From: JBBKWJ01 sp037968895
GTDB lineage: Bacteria > Actinomycetota > Acidimicrobiia > Acidimicrobiales > SZUA-35
Length of the DNA stretch: 64,000 nucleotides
Direction of reading: 5' to 3'
Assembly: GCA_037968895.1 (NCBI GenBank)
Contig: JBBKWJ010000117.1
Location: 18,410-82,409, forward strand
The notes under the pieces are model-generated. The model worked only from the letters and a program-made list of their open reading frames with translations. It ran no database searches and was not told the DNA's origin. Every line of letters begins with the position of its first letter. Within the stretch, counting starts at the first letter, position 1. This document shows, piece by piece, positions 9,250 to 17,679 of the stretch. Made by a program: the position numbers and the translations under genes.

Positions 9250-10656
9250 ATGCGCCTTTCGCACTGGAAGAGCCTGTTAGCTCTGTTGTTTGCCTTCTCT
9301 TTGGTAGCAGCAGCCTGCAGCGGTGACGACACCGAGACGTCGTCCACCGACAACACCAATGCCACGGACGAGTCAACTGACTCAACCGAAGCAATGGACG
9401 ACACAGCAACCACTGAGGCCGCGGGCGATTCGTCCGGTGGCAACTCAGTAACAATCACCGGCACCGAGCGTTCCGATGAGGAAGCCGGATCACTCCAGGC
9501 TGTCCTCGGCGCATTCGGCGAAGCCAACGGCTTTACAGTCAACTACGTGCCTTCGGCCGACTGGGAAGCTGAAATCAACGTTGCAATCGAGGGTGGCACC
9601 GAGCCAGACATCTCGATCTTCCCGCAGCCAGGCAAGCTTGCTGACTTCGCTCGTGACGGTCACCTCCTCGCCCTGCCTGACGATGTCAACTCCTCTGTAT
9701 CCGCAAACTGGGACGAGTCGTGGATGAGCTTCGGCAACGTCGACGGCACCCAGTTCGGAGTTCCAAACAAGTCCGACCTCAAGTCCCTCGTTTGGTATCA
9801 GCCAGGTCGTTTTGAAGAACTCGGCTACACCGTCCCGACCACATGGGACGAACTCGTCACCCTCACCGAAACCGCTGCCGCTGACGGCAACACCCCATGG
9901 TGTGTCGGTCTTGAGTCAGGCCAGGCAACTGGCTGGCCATTCACCGACTGGACCGAAGACTTGATGCTCCGTACCGCTGGTCCAGAGGCGTACGACCAAT
10001 GGGTTGCTGGCGAACTCAAGTTCAGCGATCCAGCAGTCATCGACGTGTTCAACATGATCAAGGGTCTCTGGGACATCGAAGACGCTGTCTTCTCTGCCGG
10101 TGGCTCAATTGTCGCAACAGCGTTCCAGGACAACGGTCAGCCACTGGTTGACGGCGACTGCCTCATGCACCGTCAGGCTTCGTTCTTCTCTGCGTTCATC
10201 CCCGAGGGCACCGCCTTCGCTGATGGATCAGACGGCGCAGTCGACACGTTCTACTTCCCAACCGTTGACGGCACCAAGCCAGTCCTCGTTGCCGGCACCG
10301 TCGCCGCTGCGTTCCATGACACCCCAGAAGTTTGGATGGTCATGGAATACCTGGGCTCAGCCGAGTACGCCAACGCCCGTCAGGCAGCTCAGAAGGAACT
10401 AAAGGGTGGCGCTGGCGTCTTCTCCGGCTTCCTCTCCGCTGTTAAGGGCCAGGACCTCAGTGGCTACGAGCCACTTGAGCAAGGCTTCATCGAGATCATT
10501 GAGACCGCTGAAGTTGCTCGCTTCGACGGTTCAGACCTCATGCCTGCCGATGTCGGCGCCGGCACCTTCTGGACCGAAGGCACCAACTTCGTCAACGGTG
10601 ACGCCACTGCTGAAGAAGCAGCCGCCAAAATTGACGCTTCATGGCCAGCCGGCTGA
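9250..10656 (+). CDS. Alpha-glucoside ABC transporter substrate-binding lipoprotein (AglE-like)
   Basis: An extracytoplasmic sugar-binding protein of about 468 residues. A basic n-region, hydrophobic stretch and lipobox VAAAC mark it as a lipoprotein. An acidic Ser/Thr/Asp/Glu linker of about 45 residues follows. The mature domain is a family 1 solute-binding protein resembling AglE (YFPTVDGTKPVLV, AAFHDTPEVW). The ATG at 9250 has AAAGGG upstream; an ATG at 9232 would add six residues. It is the first gene of the importer, behind a LacI-type operator. A strong hairpin separates it from the permeases, which would let the binding protein be made in excess. Confidence 0.92.
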   Translation: MRLSHWKSLLALLFAFSLVAAACSGDDTETSSTDNTNATDESTDSTEAMDDTATTEAAGDSSGGNSVTITGTERSDEEAGSLQAVLGAFGEANGFTVNYVPSADWEAEINVAIEGGTEPDISIFPQPGKLADFARDGHLLALPDDVNSSVSANWDESWMSFGNVDGTQFGVPNKSDLKSLVWYQPGRFEELGYTVPTTWDELVTLTETAAADGNTPWCVGLESGQATGWPFTDWTEDLMLRTAGPEAYDQWVAGELKFSDPAVIDVFNMIKGLWDIEDAVFSAGGSIVATAFQDNGQPLVDGDCLMHRQASFFSAFIPEGTAFADGSDGAVDTFYFPTVDGTKPVLVAGTVAAAFHDTPEVWMVMEYLGSAEYANARQAAQKELKGGAGVFSGFLSAVKGQDLSGYEPLEQGFIEIIETAEVARFDGSDLMPADVGAGTFWTEGTNFVNGDATAEEAAAKIDASWPAG

Positions 10657-10681
10657 TATAGCACGGCGTAAGTAGTACTTG

Positions 10682-10712
10682 GGAAGGCGCCGGATTCGTT
10701 CCGGCGCCTTCC
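10682..10712 (+). terminator. Strong hairpin between binding protein and permease genes
   Basis: Two 13-base perfectly complementary GC-rich arms (10682-10694 and 10700-10712) surround a 5-base loop (TTCGT). There is no clear T tract after it. The position, just after the binding-protein gene and before the permeases, is where many importers carry a partial terminator or mRNA-stabilising stem that sets the protein ratio. Confidence 0.75.
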
Positions 10713-10795
10713 TGCATTTCGGACAGAAACCACACATCATCTAAGCTCTGGCGGCTTGCGAATTCGACACCAAGGGGAAACCGTATGAGGCACAC

Positions 10796-12730
10796 ATGGA
10801 CAAAGTGATCAGCACACTCATCAGTGTTGGGATCGCTGTCGGCGGTTTCCTCGCTTTGTGGATTGGGGCGAACCTGATCTTCAATCAAGTGCGCAAAGAC
10901 TTCTCCCGATTTAGCGTCATTGTCGGGTCCATCCTCGGCGCCGCGTTCATGGCCATAATCGACGGCAACTCGCTGGTCACTCGGGCGACGGCAACGAAAG
11001 GCGAATGGCCCCTCAAGGCTGATTACTTGGTTTGGCCAGTTGTCGGTGCGCTGATAGTTGGCGGCGGCATGTTTGCGCTGTCCAAGGTGCACGACCGTCC
11101 AAAAAGATTTCTCATCTCAATTGCAACCTTTGTCGGCCTGTCTCTTCTCATCGCTTTCACGCTCAAGACAGGCTGGCGACTTCGTCTGAAGACCGTCCCG
11201 CTATTTATCTGGCCTATCGCCTTGGCCGCCGTTGGCGCAGCTACGAACGCCTTACGAGCGAGGAACCCTCTCCACGGAGCGCTCACCGGCGGATTCATCG
11301 GCTGGCTTCTCGGCACTTTTGGCGGCGGGATCAACGCCCAAAACGCGAGTTCGTCGACCGCAATCACCGAGACGTTAATTGCCTGCGTTGTCGCCGGAAT
11401 TCTGCTTGGCGCTCGAGTTGGCATGACCCATGTTCCTAACCTCGTCACGAAGGCGAAGATCGATGACCGCAGCCGGGCCTGGATCTTCATTGGTCCTGCG
11501 GTCGCGTTTATCTCGGTCATGCTGATCCTGCCAACGATTTTGACCATCATCCTTTCCGTCAAGGACAACAAAGGCGATCAGTACGTCGGCCTCGACAACT
11601 ACCGCTCTGTGTTCAGGGACGACGACAACTGGGATCTAAGCAGCCTTTCCGGCCTGTTTACTTCAAGCATCCTGCCTTGGGTCGGCTTTTTTCTTCTCGC
11701 CGCAATCGGCCTCGCCGTCCTTCTCGGCCGGGAGACTAAGCAGGGAATCAACTTTGGCGGAGCGCCAATCTTCCCGCTCATCATGGCTGGCGGGCTTTTC
11801 AGCTTTGCGTTCTTCACCCATGCTCGGGGCACGATCTTCAACAACCTGTGGTGGGTCGTCGGCGTCACGCTCCTCGCCACTTCCCTTGGGCTAGCCGTAG
11901 CTAAGTTTGCAGACGGCGCGAAATTTGAATCGGTGGCCAAATCGTTCGTGTTCATGCCCATGGCTATCTCAATGGTTGGCGCCTCTATTGTGTGGCGGCT
12001 CATCATGTACCAGGCCCGCAACGAGGCGAAACCACAGACTGGTGTGCTCAACGCCATCTGGGTCTGGCTCGGCGACATCACTACAACCTGGGGCCTCGGG
12101 CGAGTGGTCGTGCTCGCAATCTTCCTCGGAGCTGCGGCCGCGTTGATTTACGCTTTCATTCGGGCGCTACCCAACTCAACCAGCACCGCGTTCTTGTACC
12201 TAGTGCTCACCGCACCACCCCTCTGGATTGCCCTACGCACAGCCACAGACGGCATCGGGGGCTACGTGATCAAGAACAACGGCAGCATCGCTCCCGGTCC
12301 GATCAACTTCGTACAGGGTCCGCCCTTCAACAACTTCTGGCTCATGCTGATTCTCATCTGGATTCAGACAGGGTTTGCGATGGTGATCCTGTCGGCCTCG
12401 ATCAAGTCGGTGCCGGACGATTATCTCGAAGCGGCGAGCATGGATGGAGCAACCGACAGTCAGAAGTTCTGGCGCATCACGCTGCCACAGATTCTGCCAA
12501 CTATCGGGGTCGTCGCAACAACCATCATGGTCAACGTGATGAAAGTGTTCGACATCGTCAAGGTCACAACTAATGGTCAGTTCGGCAGCCAGGTGCTCGC
12601 CAACGCCATGTTCCAGCAAGCGTTCCAGTTCGGCAACTCCGGCACCGGCGCCGCTCTCGCGGTCATGCTCTTCGCCTTCATCTTGCCGATCATGGTGCTC
12701 AACATCAGCAGACTGACGAAGGAGGCCTGA
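10796..12730 (+). CDS. Alpha-glucoside ABC transporter permease (AglF/MalF-like) with long N-terminal membrane extension
   Basis: A 644-residue inner-membrane permease. The C-terminal 420 residues are a MalF-type permease with the EAA loop (YLEAASMDGAT, then LPQILP) that docks the ATPase. The first 220 residues are unusual: they hold about six extra hydrophobic segments (around 5-30, 40-60, 72-92, 105-125, 132-150 and 160-205) absent from short MalF homologues. The ATG at 10796 is supported by the downstream reading frame; the stop is one base from the next ATG. No ATP-binding subunit is encoded nearby, so a shared MsmK/MalK-type ATPase probably energises it. Confidence 0.9.
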   Translation: MDKVISTLISVGIAVGGFLALWIGANLIFNQVRKDFSRFSVIVGSILGAAFMAIIDGNSLVTRATATKGEWPLKADYLVWPVVGALIVGGGMFALSKVHDRPKRFLISIATFVGLSLLIAFTLKTGWRLRLKTVPLFIWPIALAAVGAATNALRARNPLHGALTGGFIGWLLGTFGGGINAQNASSSTAITETLIACVVAGILLGARVGMTHVPNLVTKAKIDDRSRAWIFIGPAVAFISVMLILPTILTIILSVKDNKGDQYVGLDNYRSVFRDDDNWDLSSLSGLFTSSILPWVGFFLLAAIGLAVLLGRETKQGINFGGAPIFPLIMAGGLFSFAFFTHARGTIFNNLWWVVGVTLLATSLGLAVAKFADGAKFESVAKSFVFMPMAISMVGASIVWRLIMYQARNEAKPQTGVLNAIWVWLGDITTTWGLGRVVVLAIFLGAAAALIYAFIRALPNSTSTAFLYLVLTAPPLWIALRTATDGIGGYVIKNNGSIAPGPINFVQGPPFNNFWLMLILIWIQTGFAMVILSASIKSVPDDYLEAASMDGATDSQKFWRITLPQILPTIGVVATTIMVNVMKVFDIVKVTTNGQFGSQVLANAMFQQAFQFGNSGTGAALAVMLFAFILPIMVLNISRLTKEA

Positions 12731-12731
12731 G

Positions 12732-13673
12732 ATGACAATCGCATCCAGCAAAAAGGGCAGGGCGATCGACCGCTTTTACGGCGCCCTCAGCTCGGTCCCA
12801 ATGTGGATCTTTGCGCTCGTCTGGCTGGTGCCGACGTTTGGTCTGATGATCAACTCGTTCCGGCCGAAAGATTCACAGCGCAACAGTGGCTGGTGGACGC
12901 TTGAGGCGGACGGGCTTGGCGAACGTCTCAGCATCCAGGGTTACCGAGATGTCTTTGAAGCAGGAACAACCAACACGCTTGGTCAGTCCCTTCTCAACTC
13001 CGCAGCAATCGCCTTACCGGCAACGATCATCCCAATTGCCGTGGCCGCATTCGCGGCCTACGGGTTTGCCTGGATCGACTTCAAGGGCAGGAAACTCCTG
13101 TTCATCAGCGTCGTCGCCATCATGGCAATTCCACTTCAGGTCGCGTTGATTCCGCTTTTGAAGATGTACGTCGGCGGAGCCCACTTGACCCTGCCTTTCC
13201 TTGAGAAGACCGTCACACTCGTACCTGGTTGGGGCGTCCAAGGGCAGCCGATTTCGGTGTGGCTCACTCACACTGGGTTTGCGATGCCGTTCGCCATCTT
13301 CTTGTTACACAACTACATCGTCTCGTTGCCGAAAGACATTTTCGAGTCAGCGCGGATTGATGGTGCCGACCATTTCACCATCTTCTGGCGACTGGTGCTG
13401 CCGCTCTCGATTCCGGTGCTGGCTGCGTTCGCCATCTTCCAGTTCCTGTGGACCTGGAACGACTACCTCATCGCAAACACGATGCTGGGTGCCAACGGGT
13501 TCGAGCATCACCCGACCACCATCTTCATCGCCAACTTGGCCGGCGACTTCGGCAAAAACGAACACCTGCTTCCGGCAGCCGCCTTCGTGCAAGCGTTTGT
13601 GCCGCTCTGCGTGTTCTTCGGCCTCCAGCGATTCTTCGTCCGAGGCCTCCTGGCAGGTTCTGTAAAAGGCTGA
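12732..13673 (+). CDS. Alpha-glucoside ABC transporter permease (AglG/MalG-like)
   Basis: A 313-residue second permease subunit with about six transmembrane segments. The EAA loop is FESARIDGADHFTIFWR followed by LPLSIP, typical of the MalG family. Its ATG lies one base after the TGA of the first permease, so the pair is translationally linked. It ends the importer operon and is followed by three hairpins. With the lipoprotein and first permease it should form an ATP-driven importer for maltose, trehalose or another alpha-glucoside; the exact sugar cannot be read from sequence. Confidence 0.92.
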   Translation: MTIASSKKGRAIDRFYGALSSVPMWIFALVWLVPTFGLMINSFRPKDSQRNSGWWTLEADGLGERLSIQGYRDVFEAGTTNTLGQSLLNSAAIALPATIIPIAVAAFAAYGFAWIDFKGRKLLFISVVAIMAIPLQVALIPLLKMYVGGAHLTLPFLEKTVTLVPGWGVQGQPISVWLTHTGFAMPFAIFLLHNYIVSLPKDIFESARIDGADHFTIFWRLVLPLSIPVLAAFAIFQFLWTWNDYLIANTMLGANGFEHHPTTIFIANLAGDFGKNEHLLPAAAFVQAFVPLCVFFGLQRFFVRGLLAGSVKG

Positions 13674-13685
13674 GCTTCGCTCAGC
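13669..13685 (+). terminator. Small hairpin at the permease stop codon
   Basis: GCTGAGC and GCTCAGC (7-base arms, 3-base loop) overlap the TGA of the second permease. A second stem, TTTTCGC/GCGAAAA (13691-13697 and 13702-13708), follows directly. Together with the larger hairpin downstream they form a multi-stem end for the importer transcript. Confidence 0.5.
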
Positions 13686-13720
13686 ACGCCTTTTCGCTAG
13701 CGCGAAAACGCTCAGGTTAG

Positions 13721-13769
13721 AAGCGGCTGCTTTTCTGCCCGGAAACGGTGCCGAAAAGCGGCCGCTTTT
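13721..13769 (+). terminator. Rho-independent terminator after the importer operon
   Basis: Arms at 13721-13735 and 13753-13767 pair over 15 positions with a single T-G wobble. The loop is 17 bases and the right arm runs into TTTT. It sits between the permease and the next co-oriented gene. Confidence 0.7.
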
Positions 13770-13845
13770 GGCGTTGAGGCATCGTCGGTGCTGCCCAACA
13801 AGCCTGGCACCCTCGGGATCTGGTGAGGCGGCTAGACTCTCCCCC

Positions 13846-15099
13846 GTGCGACGTCTGTCTGTCATCTTGTCCGGACTCCTGCTTCTGCTTGCCAGCTTGG
13901 CGCAGCCAGCAGGGGCGCAAACAATGGAGTCTTTTGCCGAGGCAATCGATAGCGACGGCTACTACGTCGACCCTGGCGTCGAGGCCAATCTCACCGACGC
14001 CGATTGGGAAGGCATCCAGAGCGCCATCGCCAACGGCATTGCCTTTGTGTCGTTTGACCAAGAGGCCGAGGGCGACGCGAACGGCCAAGCCATTGCCACC
14101 AACCTCGTTTCGCTCAGCCAGAACTACGACTCAATTGTCGTCCTCTTCAGCGACGGCGTGTACTCCCAGGGTCCAGGAGACCTCAACCAGGCCACCAGTC
14201 GGCAAGCGACCATTGATGCCTTTCGAGCCGGCAATGTCGGCGCCGGGCTTATGTCCATCGTCGACTTTGTCGGTGGCGATATTCCAGCCGGCGACACGAC
14301 AGCTCAAACTACTGCGCCTGCAGACGCAAGCGCTCCCGTAAGTAGCAGCGAAACAGCCCAAGCCACAGACTCTGGTTCATCAGGTGGCGGCATCCCTTGG
14401 CTCTGGATCATTCTGGCCGCGGTCGCCACGTTCTTCTTTGTCCGTTGGCGTTCAGCGAAAGCCAAAGCGAAGAAGCTTCTCATCGCCGACATGGAAGTAG
14501 ACCGGGCCGAAATCAAGGAGCAACTCAAAGACAACGCCGACAAGGTGATCACCCTCGGCGACAGCGTAATCGCCAGTCAAGATCAAGAACTCATCGATCT
14601 CTACGACAAAGCAAGCCGAACGTATCAAGAAGTGAGCCAGTCGGTTGACGAGGCAACGACGCCAGAGGCTGTCGATGCACTCGATGATCGAATCGACGAA
14701 GCCGAATGGGAGTTCGACGTCATTCAGGCTCGTCTCAACGGAACTCCGATCCCTATCTCGCCGGCCGAACTCGAGGCTACGGAAGCAGCCAAGAACGCTC
14801 CTCCGCCTCCCTCCGCCGGTCCCGCCCTCGGTCCGAACGAATCAGTGCTCGGCGGAGGAGGCCCAACGCGGCAGCCTCGTCGCGAACGCTCGTACCAACC
14901 GAAACGCCAACGGGGTCGAGGTGGCGGCATGGGCACGTCCATTCTCATGATGCTGGCCACGTTCCTTTTCAACTCATACGGTCAGAGCTCACGTCGCACA
15001 GAACGGCGGGGCTCAAGCTCAACGTCGTCTCAGCCAAGGGGCGGACCACTCGGCGGCTCGGTGCTTGGCGGCGCCCCACGTCGCGGCGGCCGTCGCTAA
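13846..15099 (+). CDS. Exported, membrane-anchored protein with cytoplasmic coiled coil and Gly-rich tail
   Basis: A 417-residue protein of unknown function. A cleavable signal (basic start, LLLLLASLA, then PAGAQ) is followed by an extracytoplasmic alpha/beta domain of about 140 residues, a Thr/Ser/Ala-rich linker, one transmembrane helix (WLWIILAAVATFFF, about residues 185-202), a charged helical region of about 90 residues that is likely coiled coil, and a Gly/Arg/Ser/Pro-rich tail. The GTG at 13846 is chosen because it begins exactly at the signal peptide. The stop overlaps the next ATG by one base (TAATG). The layout recalls TPM-type membrane proteins, but I do not recognise a definite family. 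Confidence 0.75.
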   Translation: MRRLSVILSGLLLLLASLAQPAGAQTMESFAEAIDSDGYYVDPGVEANLTDADWEGIQSAIANGIAFVSFDQEAEGDANGQAIATNLVSLSQNYDSIVVLFSDGVYSQGPGDLNQATSRQATIDAFRAGNVGAGLMSIVDFVGGDIPAGDTTAQTTAPADASAPVSSSETAQATDSGSSGGGIPWLWIILAAVATFFFVRWRSAKAKAKKLLIADMEVDRAEIKEQLKDNADKVITLGDSVIASQDQELIDLYDKASRTYQEVSQSVDEATTPEAVDALDDRIDEAEWEFDVIQARLNGTPIPISPAELEATEAAKNAPPPPSAGPALGPNESVLGGGGPTRQPRRERSYQPKRQRGRGGGMGTSILMMLATFLFNSYGQSSRRTERRGSSSTSSQPRGGPLGGSVLGGAPRRGGRR

Positions 15100-15932
15100 T
15101 GTCCCAAGATCTTCCGCCTTACCTCTCCCCCTCGTCGGCTGCGTCGTACGACGACTGTCCCAAGCGCTGGCGCTTCAAGTACATCGACAAGCTCCCGGAG
15201 CCACCAAGTGAGCCTGCGCTGGTCGGAAACTTCGCCCACGAGGTCTTAGAGCATCTCTGCGAGCTGCCCGAAATCGACCGCACCGTCGACCAGGCAAAGA
15301 CGCTCGCCGCAAAGCTTTGGCCCGAGTTCGAAACGACTCGAAACTTCGGCGAGCTTGAGCTGTCACCAGACGAGAAGCGGGCCTTTCGATGGAAGTCGTG
15401 GCTCGCGATTACCGGTCTTTGGGACCTCGAAGACCCGGCAACGATCGACGTTGTCGCGACTGAGCAGAAGGTTTCCGTCGACCTTGGCAATGTCCCGTTC
15501 CTCGGCATCGTTGACCGGGTTGAACGCGATGGCACAAAGCTCGTCATCAGCGATTACAAGTCTGGCGCGGTACCGAAACCGCGTTACCGAGACGACAAGA
15601 TCAAACAGGTCATGCTCTACGCCGCCGCCCTCGAGGCGATGGAAGGCGAGCAGCCTGAGCGGGTGCAATTGCTGTATCTCGGCCAGCAAACGGTGGCGAC
15701 TACCGTGACCGATCGCAAGATCGAGGCTGCAGTCGGCGAACTCAACAGCACCTGGGCCGATCTGTCCGCGTCGTGCGAAACCGACACATTTGCCGCGAAG
15801 ACCGCTGTTCTGTGCGGCTGGTGCCCATACGCAGCAATCTGCGAAGAAGGCATGGCCTACCTGCAGAGTCGCTATGACAAGGGCAACCTGCCAGCCCACG
15901 CCCCCGCTATCGAGCACCTCACCACTACCTAG
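15099..15932 (+). CDS. RecB-family PD-(D/E)XK nuclease with Fe-S cysteine staple
   Basis: A 277-residue stand-alone nuclease domain of the Cas4/AddB/RecB group. An N-terminal Cys (YDDCPKRW, about residue 20), the HEVLEH motif, the active-site VISDYKSG (D and K of the D-x-K) and QVMLYAAAL are all present. Three C-terminal cysteines (CGWCPYAAIC) with the N-terminal one match the [4Fe-4S] staple of AddB and Cas4. No helicase or cas gene is adjacent, so a general DNA-repair or end-processing role is more likely than CRISPR adaptation. The ATG at 15099 overlaps the upstream stop by one base. Confidence 0.88.
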   Translation: MSQDLPPYLSPSSAASYDDCPKRWRFKYIDKLPEPPSEPALVGNFAHEVLEHLCELPEIDRTVDQAKTLAAKLWPEFETTRNFGELELSPDEKRAFRWKSWLAITGLWDLEDPATIDVVATEQKVSVDLGNVPFLGIVDRVERDGTKLVISDYKSGAVPKPRYRDDKIKQVMLYAAALEAMEGEQPERVQLLYLGQQTVATTVTDRKIEAAVGELNSTWADLSASCETDTFAAKTAVLCGWCPYAAICEEGMAYLQSRYDKGNLPAHAPAIEHLTTT

Positions 15933-15956
15933 CCTGCACCACGAACACTAGCTTGA

Positions 15957-15989
15957 CGAACGGTTTGGGGTCAGACCCCAAACCGTTCG
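15957..15989. repeat. Long perfect hairpin, family member 1 (CGAACGGTTTGGGG core)
   Basis: Arms of 16 bases (15957-15972 and 15974-15989) are perfectly complementary around one central base. The same core, CGAACGGTTYGGGG with its complement, recurs at 20137-20170. The stem follows the nuclease stop by 24 bases and may terminate transcription, but no T tract follows. A stable, near-loopless palindrome like this may act in both directions. Confidence 0.7.
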
Positions 15990-16060
15990 CGCCGGTTCGC
16001 TCAAGTTCTTCGGTGGGAGTCCGAAAACATGGGAGAAGCTACGGCGGAGTGTGTAGGCCA

Positions 16061-16243
16061 ATGACAGCGATTGAATTGCCAAAACCCGTTACCTCACTAG
16101 CGCTTGACGCTGGTTGGCATCGTGACCCAATGGGCGAGCATCGGCTGCGGTACTTTGACGGCGCCGAGTGGACAGATCACGTAACCCACTTCGGGCCTTG
16201 GCCTTGTGAAGGCTGCGATTCTGTCGACACGACGAACGACTAG
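16061..16243 (+). CDS. Small DUF2510-like protein
   Basis: A 60-residue protein. Residues 20-45 (AGWHRDP, then LRYFDGAEWTDHV) match the DUF2510 motif also found in the membrane protein at 2654-3673. Unlike most DUF2510 proteins it has no membrane segment. The tail contains two cysteines (PCEGC) and ends DTTND. The ATG at 16061 follows a short leader; the in-frame sequence upstream overlaps the hairpin and is unlikely to be coding. Function unknown. Confidence 0.6.
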   Translation: MTAIELPKPVTSLALDAGWHRDPMGEHRLRYFDGAEWTDHVTHFGPWPCEGCDSVDTTND

Positions 16244-16297
16244 CCGCAAAGAGGGCGAAACGGTCGGCTCGAGGCCTCAACCGCTCGCCACTTCATC

Positions 16298-17512
16298 TCA
16301 GCCTGTTATTGCTGCCTGATAGACGGCAGAAAACTCGGCGTCTTCCTCGTCGCTGAGGACCCGCCAATCGGTAGATGCGTCGAGCCACGACTGTGGCGGG
16401 TTTATGAGGGGGTTGCTGGCTACCTCAGGATCGAGCTTCTCGAGCTCGGACCCGACTCCGCTTACTGGCGAGATGTACTGCACCTGATTCGTAAGCTTGG
16501 CGCTCACCACGGGGTCGTAGTAGTAGTCGATCAACTGGTTGACCGCAGCGTGAGCCTCGGCACTAACGGTGATCGGCACTACCCAGTTGTCGGCGAAGCT
16601 CAGCATCCCCTCGTCTGGAACGACGAACGCAATGTCGGGGTTCACGCGCTGAATCTGAGCGATATCGCCCGAGTAACACATTGCGATCGCAGTGTTTCCC
16701 GCAGCGAGATCGGCGAGATAGTCGTTTCCGGTAAAGGCGCGGAATTGGCCCGCATCCCTCGCAACTTTGACCTTGTCAGCGGCCGCCTGCACGACAGCCA
16801 GATCGACATTCGTGAGGCTGCTTCCCATGCCTCGAATGACCAATCCGAGTCCATCTCGAAAATCGCTGAACATAGTCACGTTGCCCGCAAATTGAGGGTC
16901 GAAGAGATCATTGATACTCGTGATCTCGCGACCAGTAAGAGCAGAGTTGTATGCGATCGAAATGAAGCCGCCAAAGTACGGCAGGCTAAAGGCCCGATCG
17001 GGGTCGATCGGCGACTGACCGAACGCGAGATTGGCCCTTGCATTCGGAATAAAATTCATGTCGAGCGGGGCCAGATAACCAAGCGAGATAAGCCGTCCCA
17101 CCATGTGGTTTGAGACGATGAAGGTGTCGGCGCCAATGTCGAGACCGTCTCGTAGCTGCTCGCTGATACTGGCAAAGTACTGCTCGTTGTCGGTTATGGC
17201 CTCGCTGTATACGACTGTGATCCCAGTGGCCTCGGTGAAATCATCGAGGGTCGAAGTGTCATCTACGCTTTGCTCGGCCAGGTCGATATATGCGGGCCAA
17301 TTTGACCATCGAACCGAACTGGTAGCGACGACATCCTTCAGCGACCCAACCGTCGTCTCCGTCACAACAAGCTCGTCGCCACTGGCACACGCCCCAAGGA
17401 GCGCAGGCGACAATGCAAAACCACCAAGCGCCATGGCTCCGCGACCAAGAAACCCTCGGCGGTTGAGATTTTCGGGGCCTTCTGCGACCGAGCCGTCTAA
17501 CGAACTAGTCAT
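16298..17512 (-). CDS. PotD-like polyamine/Fe-type ABC substrate-binding protein, Tat-exported, orphan
   Basis: A 404-residue periplasmic-binding protein of the spermidine/putrescine (PotD/PotF) class. The N-terminus has a twin-arginine-type signal (NRRGFLG, followed by a hydrophobic stretch) ending in a lipobox-like LGAC, so it is probably a folded-export lipoprotein. Family features include WSNWPAYID near residue 75 and SLPYFGGFISIAYNS in the ligand lobe. The ATG at 17512 has GAGAG upstream. No permease or ATPase gene is next to it, so its partners lie elsewhere or it works alone. It diverges from the Hsp70-like gene. Confidence 0.85.
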   Translation of the reverse strand: MTSSLDGSVAEGPENLNRRGFLGRGAMALGGFALSPALLGACASGDELVVTETTVGSLKDVVATSSVRWSNWPAYIDLAEQSVDDTSTLDDFTEATGITVVYSEAITDNEQYFASISEQLRDGLDIGADTFIVSNHMVGRLISLGYLAPLDMNFIPNARANLAFGQSPIDPDRAFSLPYFGGFISIAYNSALTGREITSINDLFDPQFAGNVTMFSDFRDGLGLVIRGMGSSLTNVDLAVVQAAADKVKVARDAGQFRAFTGNDYLADLAAGNTAIAMCYSGDIAQIQRVNPDIAFVVPDEGMLSFADNWVVPITVSAEAHAAVNQLIDYYYDPVVSAKLTNQVQYISPVSGVGSELEKLDPEVASNPLINPPQSWLDASTDWRVLSDEEDAEFSAVYQAAITG

Positions 17513-17679
17513 ACTCTCTTTCAGCTGAGACCGAGGCAACATAGCTCATAGAAGCAGCGGGTCAGCAGGTGTGCAATAGGGGCCGACTCTAGCAATTATC
17601 CTCACGCGCAACGAACGATTGTGCGTCATCGAACGTCCGAGCGCTAAAGTCAGTTGAATCGCCAAGAGTGAGAGGCCCG

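Noticed and set aside
14706..15098. N-terminal extension of the RecB-like nuclease.
   Set aside because: It overlaps the preceding gene in another frame and lacks similarity; the conserved nuclease begins at 15099.
15099..15932. Cas4 assignment for the Fe-S nuclease.
   Set aside because: No cas genes or arrays nearby; stand-alone RecB-like nucleases share the same features.
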